Assembly: GCA_020634815.1 (NCBI GenBank)
Contig: JACKBA010000014.1
Span: 1 to 64,000, forward strand
DNA length: 64,000 nucleotides
Direction of reading: 5' to 3'
From: Caldilineaceae bacterium
GTDB lineage: Bacteria > Chloroflexota > Anaerolineae > Caldilineales > Caldilineaceae
Shown here: positions 32,970 to 41,936 of the stretch, in pieces
How the letters are laid out: every line of letters begins with the position of its first letter
Position numbering within the stretch: position 1 is the stretch's first letter
The notes under the pieces: generated by a model
Databases searched by the model: none
What the model was told of the DNA's origin: nothing
What the model saw: the letters and a program-made list of their open reading frames with translations, nothing else
Made by a program: the position numbers and the translations under genes

Positions 32970-32987
32970 GTTTCTTGAACAAGAAAC
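32970..32987. promoter_or_regulatory. Palindrome GTTTCTTG-AA-CAAGAAAC in the recN/tatA divergent region
   Basis: Perfect 8-bp arms with a 2-nt centre lie just upstream of the tatA -35 box and about 30 bp from the recN start, which is where an operator would act on both genes. It resembles neither the CGAACNNNNGTTCG LexA box nor another operator I know. Confidence 0.35.
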
Positions 32988-32989
32988 AC

Positions 32990-33017
32990 TTGCACAAAGT
33001 CGCATGCGTGCTATAAT
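32990..33017 (+). promoter_or_regulatory. Sigma70-type promoter for tatA
   Basis: TTGCAC (32990-32995) and TATAAT (33012-33017) are separated by 16 bp. The predicted start is about 55-60 bp upstream of the tatA ATG. Confidence 0.65.
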
Positions 33018-33081
33018 GGCCTCAGTACACCGGTTTACGCTGGCGCTTCGCCATCCGTACACGTTTCCAAGGAGAAGGTTC

Positions 33082-33306
33082 ATGCTGCCATTCAATTTCG
33101 GCCCCGTCGAACTGATCTTGATTTTGATCATCGTTGCGATGCTGTTCGGCGTTGGGAAATTGCCGGAAGTCTTTGGGGCAGTCGGCAAGGGTATTCGCGA
33201 ATTCCGCAAGGAATCCGGCATAGAAGGGCAGAAGGGCGCGCAGGCTGAAAAGCAGGCCAACGACACCCCGGCTGTGACCGGCGATACCTCCACCCCGAAC
33301 GCATAA
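33082..33306 (+). CDS. tatA: Sec-independent protein translocase TatA/TatE-type subunit
   Basis: The 74-residue protein has a single transmembrane helix (about 6-22) and the TatA hinge pattern 'FGVGKLPEVFGAVGKGIREFRK' spread over about residues 23-44, followed by a charged amphipathic helix and a Thr/Pro-rich tail. TatA oligomers form the pore that exports folded, often cofactor-bearing proteins. AAGGAGAAGG precedes the ATG at 33082. No tatB or tatC is adjacent. Confidence 0.92.
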   Translation: MLPFNFGPVELILILIIVAMLFGVGKLPEVFGAVGKGIREFRKESGIEGQKGAQAEKQANDTPAVTGDTSTPNA

Positions 33307-33426
33307 GTCTGTCGTCATCGATCTGGGAGACCGGGAAGCGGGCCGACTCGCATCATCGGTCGTATCCCGCAGTCATTGCCAGGCGCTGTTGAAGTTCAAC
33401 CAATAGCAGCCAGTTAGCGATACCAT

Positions 33427-33459
33427 AGCCCGGCGGCACTCGGACCTGCCGGGCTTTTG
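33427..33459 (+). terminator. Intrinsic terminator downstream of tatA
   Basis: AGCCCGGC (33427-33434) pairs with GCCGGGCT (33448-33455), followed by TTT. It lies 120 bp after tatA and just before the next gene. The intervening stretch shows nothing else. Confidence 0.7.
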
Positions 33460-33496
33460 CTTGCCGGCTGCCAACCAGATCGGCCCGTCCCCATCC

Positions 33497-35536
33497 ATGG
33501 CCCGCCTACGACTTTTCATCGTTGCCCTGCTGTTGGCCGCCGCCTATGCGGCGCAGGCGGTCTTCGATCACGGCTCGCTGCAACCGCTCATACCGCTGTG
33601 GGCGTTGGAGCGCATCCCCTGGCTGTTCGATCTTGCGCTCTTGCTGCCGGAGGACCTTTTCACCGCAGCCGGCTGGACCCTCGCGATCTCGGCGCTGTTG
33701 ATCGGTCTCATCTTACCGGCGTGGTCTGGCCCAGCGCCCGAACCGGCCCATCGTGCTGGCGCGCCGACATCAACCCTGTCATCCACCCCGACAACCACCT
33801 GGAGAGCGCCGGCCCTTGGCGGCCTCCTGCTCTCCATCGGGGTGGGTGTGCTGCTGGCCACGGGAATGCAGGAGCAGCCGTGGATGGGCGTCGTGTGGGC
33901 CGGCGCCATCGCCCTGGTGGCTGTTGCTGCATGGCGCAGCCATCGCGCCACGGCACACCACGCCGATCCTGCCGGTGACGGCAGCAAACTCTCTGCCGCC
34001 GGCTGGCTCCCGATCATGGTCATCCTCCTGCTGACCGCCGTGCTTGCCGGGCGGCACTGGACGGTGCTGCCTGTACGCATCGACGAGGCAACCGCCCGCT
34101 TTGGCATCCAGATGGGCGCGGTCGACCTTGCGGCTAGCTTCGCGCTCTTCAGCCCAGGCGATACGGGCGCGCCGGGGCTGGCCTATCTACCGGGCGGGTT
34201 GCTCACCTGGCTGCTGCGCGACGGCCTGCAAGCCAGCCATGCGCTGGGCATGGCCGCTGCGCTGGCGGTCGTCGGCGGTACATGGCTCGCAGGCCGCGAA
34301 CTCTTCCGCCGCCCGTCACTGCACATCGGAGATCACGTCGTCGTCGACGATGGCCGGCGAGCGGCGTTGCTTGCCGCCGGGCTGACCGGCGTAGCGATTT
34401 CTACCATCCACTTTGGCCGGCTGGCGCCATTCCTGCCGGCCACCGCGCTGGGCGTTCTGGCCTGTTGGCAGCTTCTGCGCGGCGTGCGTATGAACGATGT
34501 CCGCTCGGGCTTCATGGCCGGCGCGCTGGCCGGCGGCAGCCTGCTCCTGGATCGCAGCGGGCTGGTCTTCCTGCTGATTGGGCTGTTGTGGTGGGCAGGC
34601 TTTGCGCTGGTGGGTACGACCGGCGGAGCAGGGAGCAGGCAGCCACTGCTTCGCCTGCTCGGCTGGTGGCTTGCCGGCGCTGTCGTCGTGCTCGGACCCG
34701 TTGCCGGCGCCTGGCTTCATGAGCCGCCCGCGTTGCACACCTATCTCACCGCCGCCGATCTATACGGACTGGGTTCTGCGCCGGCCCTCGACTTCTGGCT
34801 CAACCTGGCGCCGACTGTGAAGAGCCTGTTCTGGATCGGCGACGCCAGCCCGGTCTTCGGTATCTCGACGCACCTGCTCTCGACGATCGTGACGCCGCTC
34901 TTCATGGCCGGGCTCGCCTTACTGCTCTTCGGTCTTGACCAACTGGCTGGCTGGTGCCTGCTCACCTGGTCGCTCGCGGTGCTCATCGTCAGCGCGGCAA
35001 CCAATGCCGTGACGCCGGATTGGCCGACGCTACTGCCGCTCGTGCCGGCCGCCGGCCTCATTATTGCCTTGCTCGCCGACCGCTTGCGGATGCTGATCGT
35101 GCAGGGCTTCGGGGCATGGACGGCGCTCACGTCATTCTATGTGGCGGCCGGCCTGCTGGTTGCCGTCGCTGCGGCCAACTGGATTACCTACTGGGAATTC
35201 GCCCAGCTTGACGGGGACGGCGTCAGCTATCTGGCGCACGCGCTGCGCGCCAGCGACGAGTCAGCGGATCTCGTACAGGTCGCATCCAGCAGCGATACGC
35301 TCCTCCCGGCCGACCACATCGTCCTGCGCTTTGCCGCCGACGAACCGGCAGCGCGAATGGTCAACATCACGGTGGCCGATCTGGAGCCGCCTACTGGTCC
35401 CGCCGCTCGCTTCTTTGTGCTGCCGCCCGATGGTGCCGCGCTGGAGGCCGTCCGCACCACCTTTCCACAGGGCGCCCTCAGCCTGGAACGCGATCTGCAC
35501 GGCAACCCGCGCATGTGGATCTATGACGTGCCGTGA
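33497..35536 (+). CDS. Polytopic membrane glycosyltransferase-like protein
   Basis: The 679-residue protein has about 12 hydrophobic helices, interrupted by a loop after helix 4 or so carrying 'LPVRIDEATARFGIQMGAVD', the place where GT39/GT83-type enzymes hold their acidic catalytic residues. A short soluble C-terminal part follows. The ATG at 33497 is preferred over the upstream TTG at 33461. It follows the tatA terminator. It belongs with the other membrane glycosyltransferases of the window in style, but no donor or acceptor can be named. Confidence 0.6.
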   Translation: MARLRLFIVALLLAAAYAAQAVFDHGSLQPLIPLWALERIPWLFDLALLLPEDLFTAAGWTLAISALLIGLILPAWSGPAPEPAHRAGAPTSTLSSTPTTTWRAPALGGLLLSIGVGVLLATGMQEQPWMGVVWAGAIALVAVAAWRSHRATAHHADPAGDGSKLSAAGWLPIMVILLLTAVLAGRHWTVLPVRIDEATARFGIQMGAVDLAASFALFSPGDTGAPGLAYLPGGLLTWLLRDGLQASHALGMAAALAVVGGTWLAGRELFRRPSLHIGDHVVVDDGRRAALLAAGLTGVAISTIHFGRLAPFLPATALGVLACWQLLRGVRMNDVRSGFMAGALAGGSLLLDRSGLVFLLIGLLWWAGFALVGTTGGAGSRQPLLRLLGWWLAGAVVVLGPVAGAWLHEPPALHTYLTAADLYGLGSAPALDFWLNLAPTVKSLFWIGDASPVFGISTHLLSTIVTPLFMAGLALLLFGLDQLAGWCLLTWSLAVLIVSAATNAVTPDWPTLLPLVPAAGLIIALLADRLRMLIVQGFGAWTALTSFYVAAGLLVAVAAANWITYWEFAQLDGDGVSYLAHALRASDESADLVQVASSSDTLLPADHIVLRFAADEPAARMVNITVADLEPPTGPAARFFVLPPDGAALEAVRTTFPQGALSLERDLHGNPRMWIYDVP

Positions 35537-35681
35537 CGGCGCCCGGTGCCGGCACGCACAGTCATTTCGCGCAGCCATGGACGTCGATTTGGTTTTGTAC
35601 GCGCCGCTTGATATACTGTGAGACTGTCTGCGTCCAAGCGAGACGCGTTATGAAAATGAGTAAGTAGCCGGAGCTTAGGTG

Positions 35682-35906
35682 ATGAATATTACAACCTTTT
35701 TGATGATTGCTATGAACATCGTGGCGATCGCCTTGATTTCGGTAGTCGTCATTCAAGGACAGACCGGTGCCGGGCTGGGCGCGGTCTTCGGCGGCAGCGA
35801 CATCTATCGCACGCGCCGCGGCATCGAGAAGACGCTCTGGCAGTTGACCTTCGTGCTGACTGCGGTCTTCCTGCTGCTCTGTCTTGTGACGGTCATGTTG
35901 GCCTAG
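35682..35906 (+). CDS. secG: Preprotein translocase subunit SecG
   Basis: The 74-residue protein has two hydrophobic helices (about 3-24 and 52-73) joined by the SecG loop 'GQTGAGLGAVFGGSDIYRTR'. SecG joins SecYE in the export channel and aids SecA-driven transport. The ATG at 35682 has GGAG eight bases upstream; the GTG at 35679 is also in frame. It is monocistronic with its own terminator. Confidence 0.95.
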   Translation: MNITTFLMIAMNIVAIALISVVVIQGQTGAGLGAVFGGSDIYRTRRGIEKTLWQLTFVLTAVFLLLCLVTVMLA

Positions 35907-35928
35907 TCGATACGCCATACAGTCTCAA

Positions 35929-35957
35929 AGAGGGCAGGGAATCCCTGCCCTTTCTTT
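35929..35957 (+). terminator. Intrinsic terminator of secG
   Basis: GGGCAGGGA and TCCCTGCCC form a GC-rich hairpin followed by TTTCTTT, 25 bp after the secG stop. Confidence 0.85.
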
Positions 35958-35991
35958 ATCTGGCGCTTCGACCCTGCTCGCTTCTTTCTTC

Positions 35992-37755
35992 ATGCACACA
36001 TCTCAATCGCCGTTGGGTTCCCCGGTCGAAACCGTTTCGCCCGCCGAGTCGCTTGGCAAACATATGCGATGGCTGGTGCTGATTGCACTGACCGGCATCG
36101 GGATCCTCGTCGTCATTCTCGGCTTTGCCACCTACACGATACCCACCGTACTCGTGCCCGATCGCGGCGGCGTCTTCCGTGAAGGAGTGGCCGGCGCCCC
36201 TCAGTATCTGCACCCAGTCTGGTGCCAGAACAGCAGCGGGGTCGACAGTGACCTCTGCGCGCTGGTCTATCGCGGCCTGATGCGGCTGGATAGAGAGGGC
36301 CGCGTAGTGCCGGACCTGGCGCAAAGCTGGGATGTCAGTAACGGGCGCGTGTACCGATTCCAGCTCAAGCCCAACCAATTCTGGCAGGATGGCCGCCCCA
36401 TCACAGCCGACGACGTTGTCTTTTCTTATTCCGTGTTGCAGGATCCCTCCCTGGCCGATATTCCCGGCCTGCCGTCGCTCTGGCGCAACGTGACGATTGA
36501 GAGGTTGGATGACCTGACGGTACAACTCACGTTGCCGCAACCCTTCGCCCCGTTTTTGGACCTGACGACGGTTGGCCTGCTGCCTGCGCACATTTACCGC
36601 GACATCCCAGCCAAGGATCTGGTCACGAGGCCGCTCGACGGTGGTCCCATCGGGGCCGGGCCGATGCGAATCACCGAGAAGTCCGCCGACCATGTTCGGC
36701 TTGAACCCAGCGCCTTCAGCCCTGGCGCTGCGCCCTACATCTCGGCCATGGAGTTTCGCTTCTATCCGGACTATGCCAGCGTGGTGGCCGGCTTCGACGC
36801 ACAAGAGATCGACGGGCTGAGTTCGATTCTGCCGCCCGACATCAAGAGCACAGCCGGGCGCGACGATGTCCAGTTGTTCTCCTCCGTCGAATCCGGCTAC
36901 GAGAACGTTCTGCTTAATGTGAACAACCCCAACGCACCGTTCTTTCAAGATGCACGCCTGCGCCAGGGGCTGCTCTACGCCATCGACCGCGAGGCATTGA
37001 TCCGCGATGCGCTGGCGGGCCAGGGCGTCGTCGCCAACAGCCTCTTTGCACCGGAGCACTGGGCCTATAGCGACGCAGTGCCTGCCTATGGATACGATCC
37101 GGCACAGGCGGCGCAACTGTTCGATGCCGCGGGATGGGTGGACAGCGACGGCGACGGCGTGCGTGACAAAGATGGCAAGCCCTTCGCCTTCATCATGCTC
37201 GTCAAAGATGACAACCTCCACCGCCAGATCGGCGAAACCCTGGCGGCCGGCTGGGCCGAGGTCGGCGTGCGTGCCGAATTGCAGCCCGTCTCATTCAGTG
37301 GATTGGTCGCCGATTTCCTGGTCCCGCGCACCTTTGAAGCGGCGCTGACCGACTGGAATCAGGTTGGCGACCCAGACCCCTTCCCACAGTGGCACAGCAG
37401 CCAGATCGACGGCAGCGGTCAGAATTATGCGGGCTGGCAAAACGCCGAAGCCGACGCACTCATGGAAGAGGCGCGCCAGACGACGGATGAGAATCAGCGC
37501 CGCGAGCTGTACGCGCAGTACCAGTCGATCTTCGCCGAGGAACTGCCCTCGCTGCCACTCTTCCACCCGCTCTACACCTACGGCGTCAGCACGCGCGTCC
37601 ACAATGTACAGATCGGTTCACTCAACACGCCGGCTGAGCGGTTCGGCAGTTTTCCGGCCTGGTACATCGACTCACGGCGCGTCCCCGCCAACCAGGTGCC
37701 GGTGGACACGCCGCCGACACCGCCCGGCGCAACGCCCCAATCGAATAGCGATTGA
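35992..37755 (+). CDS. ABC transporter substrate-binding protein, family 5 (peptide/nickel type)
   Basis: The 587-residue protein begins with about 24 cytosolic residues and one hydrophobic helix (about 26-50) but has no lipobox Cys, so it is probably tethered by an uncleaved anchor. The body matches DppA/OppA-type SBP_bac_5: 'LVYRGLMRLDREGRVVPDLA', 'FQLKPNQFWQDGRPITADDV', 'LRQGLLYAIDREALIRDAL' and 'LFDAAGWVDSDGDG'. It captures oligopeptides or similar solutes for an ABC importer. No permease or ATPase gene is adjacent, so its partners are encoded elsewhere. No clear ribosome-binding site precedes the ATG. Confidence 0.88.
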   Translation: MHTSQSPLGSPVETVSPAESLGKHMRWLVLIALTGIGILVVILGFATYTIPTVLVPDRGGVFREGVAGAPQYLHPVWCQNSSGVDSDLCALVYRGLMRLDREGRVVPDLAQSWDVSNGRVYRFQLKPNQFWQDGRPITADDVVFSYSVLQDPSLADIPGLPSLWRNVTIERLDDLTVQLTLPQPFAPFLDLTTVGLLPAHIYRDIPAKDLVTRPLDGGPIGAGPMRITEKSADHVRLEPSAFSPGAAPYISAMEFRFYPDYASVVAGFDAQEIDGLSSILPPDIKSTAGRDDVQLFSSVESGYENVLLNVNNPNAPFFQDARLRQGLLYAIDREALIRDALAGQGVVANSLFAPEHWAYSDAVPAYGYDPAQAAQLFDAAGWVDSDGDGVRDKDGKPFAFIMLVKDDNLHRQIGETLAAGWAEVGVRAELQPVSFSGLVADFLVPRTFEAALTDWNQVGDPDPFPQWHSSQIDGSGQNYAGWQNAEADALMEEARQTTDENQRRELYAQYQSIFAEELPSLPLFHPLYTYGVSTRVHNVQIGSLNTPAERFGSFPAWYIDSRRVPANQVPVDTPPTPPGATPQSNSD

Positions 37756-37767
37756 GATCTGCTGAAT

Positions 37768-37796
37768 TTGACAGCGGCGCGGCGAAATGATAACCT
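37768..37796 (+). promoter_or_regulatory. Promoter of tRNA-Leu
   Basis: A consensus TTGACA (37768-37773) is followed by an AT-rich -10 region (GATAAC at 37789-37794 or TAACCT at 37791-37796). The predicted start lies about 20 bp before the tRNA. Confidence 0.6.
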
Positions 37797-37821
37797 CTCC
37801 TATCGTACTAAATGACGTCAC

Positions 37822-37908
<87 letters not shown>

Positions 37909-37940
37909 TAAGAGGCTCATCTGAGCCTCTTATTTTTTTG
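37909..37940 (+). terminator. Intrinsic terminator of tRNA-Leu
   Basis: TAAGAGGCTCA pairs with TGAGCCTCTTA across a 2-nt loop and is followed by a run of T residues, directly after the CCA end. Confidence 0.92.
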
Positions 37941-37990
37941 TTTGCATGCCGCACATTTCATTGCACATCGATTTTGTCTTTTCAAAGAGA

Positions 37991-38019
37991 TTGATTTTTT
38001 TGGAATAGTCTGGTAGACT
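37991..38019 (+). promoter_or_regulatory. Promoter of the FtsB/DivIC-like gene, near-leaderless
   Basis: TTGATT (37991-37996) and TAGACT (38014-38019) are 17 bp apart. The -10 box ends 9 nt before the ATG at 38029. The TAGTCT/AGACTA palindrome (38006-38020) overlaps the -10 box and could be an operator. Confidence 0.45.
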
Positions 38020-38028
38020 ACGGATACT

Positions 38029-38448
38029 ATGTCAACGCAGACTGCGTCACCTGCTCCTTCGATCGACCGTAATCGGAGCCCACGCCTGTATATCGTCATC
38101 CTGGTGATTCTGTGCGTGCTTTTCGTTGCCGGCTACCTGCAACGGCTTGCGACGCTTGACGAGATCCAAGGGCAAGTCGTGGCGATGCGCGCCAGCGTTG
38201 CGGCCAGTGAACAACGCGGCGCCAATCTCACGGAAGAGCTTGCGCGAGTGCAGGATCCGTACTACCTGGCACTGCGAGCACGTGATGACCTGGGTCTTGT
38301 GCAAGAAGGCGATCTGCCGGTCGTTATCTACGATGCTCCACCGGCGGAGGAAGTGCCGGAAAGTCTGCCCGCCACCGCATCGGGGCCGTCAGATTCGCCC
38401 ATCTGGCAGCAGTGGCTGGACCTGCTTCTCCCCGGCCCCGTACGCTAA
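38029..38448 (+). CDS. FtsB/DivIC-like septum-formation protein
   Basis: The 139-residue protein has a short basic N-terminus, one transmembrane helix (about 20-40), a coiled coil (about 42-75) and then 'DPYYLALRARDDLGLVQEGD'. The coiled coil followed by a 'yie..AR..lglv..ge' motif is the DivIC/FtsB signature. Such proteins bridge FtsL and FtsQ/DivIB at the division septum. A Pro/Ser-rich tail ends it. No other division gene is adjacent. Confidence 0.8.
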   Translation: MSTQTASPAPSIDRNRSPRLYIVILVILCVLFVAGYLQRLATLDEIQGQVVAMRASVAASEQRGANLTEELARVQDPYYLALRARDDLGLVQEGDLPVVIYDAPPAEEVPESLPATASGPSDSPIWQQWLDLLLPGPVR

Positions 38449-38492
38449 TCCACCGGTATTATCACAAGCCGAACAATCTCTCTTTTGCCGCC

Positions 38493-40232
38493 CTAGCGTT
38501 GCACGGCCGGCAGGAATAGCGCGCTCTCCTTGGCGAACAACCCGAAGGTCGACGCCTGGCAGACAGGAACGGTGACAGTCTGCTGCGCGGCATCGTGCTC
38601 CACAGGCCCGCATTGCGGGTCGTCCCAGCGCTCCTCTTCAACATTCATTTCATACAGGGCGACCGATGTTCCCGCTGTCATCCCCATCGGCTCACCGTCG
38701 TAAGTGATCGTCATCGTGATGGGTATCTCGAATGCGTACCCGACCTGCTCAATGCCATCCAACTCCACCACCATGCGGAACGGCTCCATGAGCGGCTGAT
38801 GGCGAGCGGGCGTCGTCCACAATGTCTCGACCGGCTTGATGCCGACTAACGTATCGGTCACCACGGCGTTGGGCGGCACGACGAGATTCACCTCGCCGTC
38901 ATCTGACGGCACGAAATCCAGCGTGCCACCATCGGTCGAGACTTTTTGGGTGGCAGGGGTCGGCGTGGGCGTAATGGTCGGGGTGGGTGTGATGGTCGGC
39001 GTCGGAGTAACGGTGGGCGACGGAGTTGGCGTGGGAGTCGACGTCGGTTCAGGCGACGGGTTGCACGGCAGGTCGTCGGCCGGACACGGGTAGATGAACT
39101 CAATCCCGCGCCGGTCGTTGTCGAAGAGGGTCCGCTTGAGCGTGCCGGACATGATCGCATAGTACATGACGGCCCGGACATCGGGATCGTGGCCCAACGC
39201 CAGCCAATGGCCCATCTCGTGCAGAACGACACTCTCCAGGTCGATTTCGCGCCAGGCGGGGTCGCCCGTTGCATCCCACTCATAGGCGTCGTTGATCCAG
39301 ATGTCACTGTCGAGAATGCGCCCATTGCTGAAAAACACGCTGGCAACGGCAAGCGGCAGATTGTTGTCGGAATCGTCGACGAGCCCCTTGTCCACGAAGA
39401 AGATCTCGTTGGCAAAGTTATTGGCAACCGTTGTCGAGTCGGTCGGGCCCGCGTAGGTGAGCGTAAAGTCAGCGCCATCCACCATGGACCACGTCTCGGC
39501 GGCATTTTGGATGGCCGTCAGAAACTCGTCAGCGCTGCCGGCCTGGGTGCCGATCAGCCGGGAGTTGAGATTGACCTTGTAGCCGATTTCGCTGGTTGGC
39601 CACTTGATGTTCTTGTAGACAAAATCCATGCCGTCAATAACCGGCTCTTGGGCAAGCTGTGCCTCCTGCTCGGCCCAATCAGCGGGCAGTTGCATGGCCG
39701 GGTCGAGCGCCTGCAACCGGGCGTAGAAGGAGGCAATCGGCTCTTCAAACAGCCCCCCGGCATACAGAACCTGGCCGGCGCGCACCGTGTACTTGCCGTC
39801 TTGTCCGCCGACAATGGCATAGCGATCACCGGTCTTGGCCAGGAAGAGGATCGCCTCCTCCCCGCCTGACAGCGTCGGCAGATCGGGCGAGATCATGTAG
39901 AGTTCCTCGGCCGGCAGATAGCCGCCCACGGTCTCCACAATCAGGTCCGCCATCTCCGTACCGCGCAGCATATAACGCACGCTGAGCGTGTTCGTGCTGC
40001 GGATCGCGGTGTGATCGGGCGTCCAGGCACTGGTGCTCTGTGCCACGCGCACGCGCACGACGACATCCGCCTCAGCCAACGCCGCCTGCATGGCGGACGG
40101 CGGGCTCTGCAACGCAATGGACTTGTAGGACGCCGGTGCGGCTACTGACGGCATTGCCCCCGCAGCGATGATGAGTGCCAGCGCGACGAGTGCGATGCCC
40201 GCGAAGAAAGTGAGATGATGTTGCTGTTTCAT
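38493..40232 (-). CDS. Secreted metzincin-type metalloprotease
   Basis: The 579-residue protein has a signal peptide (about 1-32). A zinc-protease domain in the middle carries 'VVLHEMGHWLALGHD', the HExxHxxGxxHD metzincin site, with a probable Met-turn in 'VMYYAIMSG'. This resembles matrixin (M10A) or related peptidases. A Thr/Pro tandem linker ('PTPTPSPTVTPTPT' type) leads to a C-terminal beta-domain with 'TDGGTLDFVPSDDGEVNL' and 'VALYEMNVEEERW'. The region before the protease domain ('ADVVVRVRVAQS', 'GGEEAILFLAKTGDRYAIVG') may act as a prodomain. AGGAG precedes the ATG at 40232. The target is unknown. Confidence 0.78.
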   Translation of the reverse strand: MKQQHHLTFFAGIALVALALIIAAGAMPSVAAPASYKSIALQSPPSAMQAALAEADVVVRVRVAQSTSAWTPDHTAIRSTNTLSVRYMLRGTEMADLIVETVGGYLPAEELYMISPDLPTLSGGEEAILFLAKTGDRYAIVGGQDGKYTVRAGQVLYAGGLFEEPIASFYARLQALDPAMQLPADWAEQEAQLAQEPVIDGMDFVYKNIKWPTSEIGYKVNLNSRLIGTQAGSADEFLTAIQNAAETWSMVDGADFTLTYAGPTDSTTVANNFANEIFFVDKGLVDDSDNNLPLAVASVFFSNGRILDSDIWINDAYEWDATGDPAWREIDLESVVLHEMGHWLALGHDPDVRAVMYYAIMSGTLKRTLFDNDRRGIEFIYPCPADDLPCNPSPEPTSTPTPTPSPTVTPTPTITPTPTITPTPTPATQKVSTDGGTLDFVPSDDGEVNLVVPPNAVVTDTLVGIKPVETLWTTPARHQPLMEPFRMVVELDGIEQVGYAFEIPITMTITYDGEPMGMTAGTSVALYEMNVEEERWDDPQCGPVEHDAAQQTVTVPVCQASTFGLFAKESALFLPAVQR

Positions 40233-40483
40233 GATGGCTCCTGGCTTTGGTCGCAAATGATCGACCGGATAAGTGCTTCCTCTCTACTATGGACTCACTG
40301 CCATGGAATGGCAACGGTCAGATGTTTGAATTTGTCGCTGCGAACGAAAGGATGGAGCAGGTTATCTGCGTTTCCGCCTCTTTGCGGACACCGCTCGTCG
40401 GAGAATTGCGGCGGCGGGTCGGTTGATTGACCGGCGCGGATCGGCTACAATGCAGGGGAGCCACCACGCAGCAAGGAGACGTC

Positions 40484-41932
40484 ATGAGCACCCAAGAATT
40501 GATGGCCGAACTGGCACGGCGCATCCCTGCCGAGCGCCTGCTGCAACGACCGGCCCAGTTGGCGCCCTACGAGTCCGATGCCTTGACCGCATTCCGCTCG
40601 CGACCGCTGGCCGTCGTCCTGGCCGAGACGCAGGAAGATGTCATCCAGACAGTGCGCCTCTGCCATCGCTACAGCGTGCCGTTTGTCGCGCGCGGGAGCG
40701 GGACCAGCCTTTCCGGCGGGTCGCTGCCGGTGCCCGACGGCATCCTGATCGCCCTCAACAAGCTGAACCGCATCCTACGCATCGACATCGACACCCGCGT
40801 CGCCGTGGTTGAACCCGGCGTGGTCAACCTGGATGTCTCGCGCGCCGTGGCCGCACAGGGTCTCTACTATGCGCCCGACCCCTCCAGCCAGTTGATCTGC
40901 ACCATCGGCGGCAACGTTGCCTTCAACTCCGGAGGGGCGCACTGCCTGAAGTACGGCATGACGGCCAACCACGTCCTTGGCATCAAGGCAGTCTTGCCAG
41001 ATGGCGAAGTCGTCCAACTCGGCGGCAACAGCCTGGAAAGCGTCGGGCCGGATCTGACCGGCTTTTTTGTGGGGTCGGAGGGGTTGTTCGGCATAGCCCT
41101 CGAGATCACGCTGCGACTGCTGCCAAAGCCGGAACGCTATCGCACCGTGCTCGCTGCGTACTCGTCACTGGCTGCGGCGGGCAACGCGGTCGCCCAGGTC
41201 GTCGCCTCCGGCCTGCTCCCCGGCGCCATGGAGATCATGGATGCGCTGGCTATCGAGGCGGCTGAGGCCGCGGTCCACGCCGGCTACCCACGCGACGCCG
41301 CCGCGCTGTTGATCGTGGAACTCGAGGGTGAGGAGATCCAGGTCGAGGCTGAGTTTGCCCACCTGCTCCAGGTCATCGAGAGTTCCGGTCCGGACGAAGT
41401 GCGCGTCGCCGTCGACGATGCCGACCGCGCCCGCATCTGGAAGGGGCGCAAGAGCGCGTTCTCGGCCGTGGGCCGGCTGAGCCCCGACTATATCGTGCAG
41501 GATGGCGTGGTGCCGCGCAGCCGGCTGGGCGAGGCGTTAGCCACCATCGAACGCCTGAGCCGCAAACACGAATTGCGCGTGGCCAATGTCTTCCACGCCG
41601 GCGACGGCAACCTGCACCCGCTCATCCTCTACGATGGCCGCGTCGCCGGCGAACTAGAGCGCGCCGAAGTCCTGGCCGGCGAGATCATCGCGATGTGCAT
41701 CGAGTTGGGCGGCTCCATCACCGGCGAACATGGCGTGGGCATGGAAAAACGGCAGCACATGCCGGCCATGTTCGCTGAAACTGACCTGGAGGTCATGGCC
41801 ACGCTGCGCCGCGGGCTGGATCCGGCGGAACTGGCCAACCGCGGCAAGATGTTCCCCGGCAGCGAGGCGCCGGCGCTACACAGCCGCGGTCCCCATCCCC
41901 TGGAGCAACAGGGGATCATCTCACGCGAGTAA
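40484..41932 (+). CDS. glcD: Glycolate oxidase FAD-linked subunit GlcD
   Basis: The 482-residue protein has the PCMH-type FAD domain with 'PFVARGSGTSLSGGSLPVPD' (about 69-88) and 'TIGGNVAFNSGGAHCLKYG' (about 142-160), and the C-terminal FAD-oxidase domain ending with 'FHAGDGNLHPLI' and 'GGSITGEHGVGMEK'. It oxidises glycolate, or D-lactate in relatives, to glyoxylate, passing electrons through GlcE and GlcF to quinone. AAGGAG precedes the ATG at 40484. It is the first gene of a glcDEF operon. Confidence 0.93.
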   Translation: MSTQELMAELARRIPAERLLQRPAQLAPYESDALTAFRSRPLAVVLAETQEDVIQTVRLCHRYSVPFVARGSGTSLSGGSLPVPDGILIALNKLNRILRIDIDTRVAVVEPGVVNLDVSRAVAAQGLYYAPDPSSQLICTIGGNVAFNSGGAHCLKYGMTANHVLGIKAVLPDGEVVQLGGNSLESVGPDLTGFFVGSEGLFGIALEITLRLLPKPERYRTVLAAYSSLAAAGNAVAQVVASGLLPGAMEIMDALAIEAAEAAVHAGYPRDAAALLIVELEGEEIQVEAEFAHLLQVIESSGPDEVRVAVDDADRARIWKGRKSAFSAVGRLSPDYIVQDGVVPRSRLGEALATIERLSRKHELRVANVFHAGDGNLHPLILYDGRVAGELERAEVLAGEIIAMCIELGGSITGEHGVGMEKRQHMPAMFAETDLEVMATLRRGLDPAELANRGKMFPGSEAPALHSRGPHPLEQQGIISRE

Positions 41933-41936
41933 GCTC

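Noticed and set aside
38940..39060. Tandem short repeats suggestive of a CRISPR or regulatory array
   Set aside because: They encode the Thr/Pro linker of the metzincin protease; unit length is 6-12 bp with no spacers.
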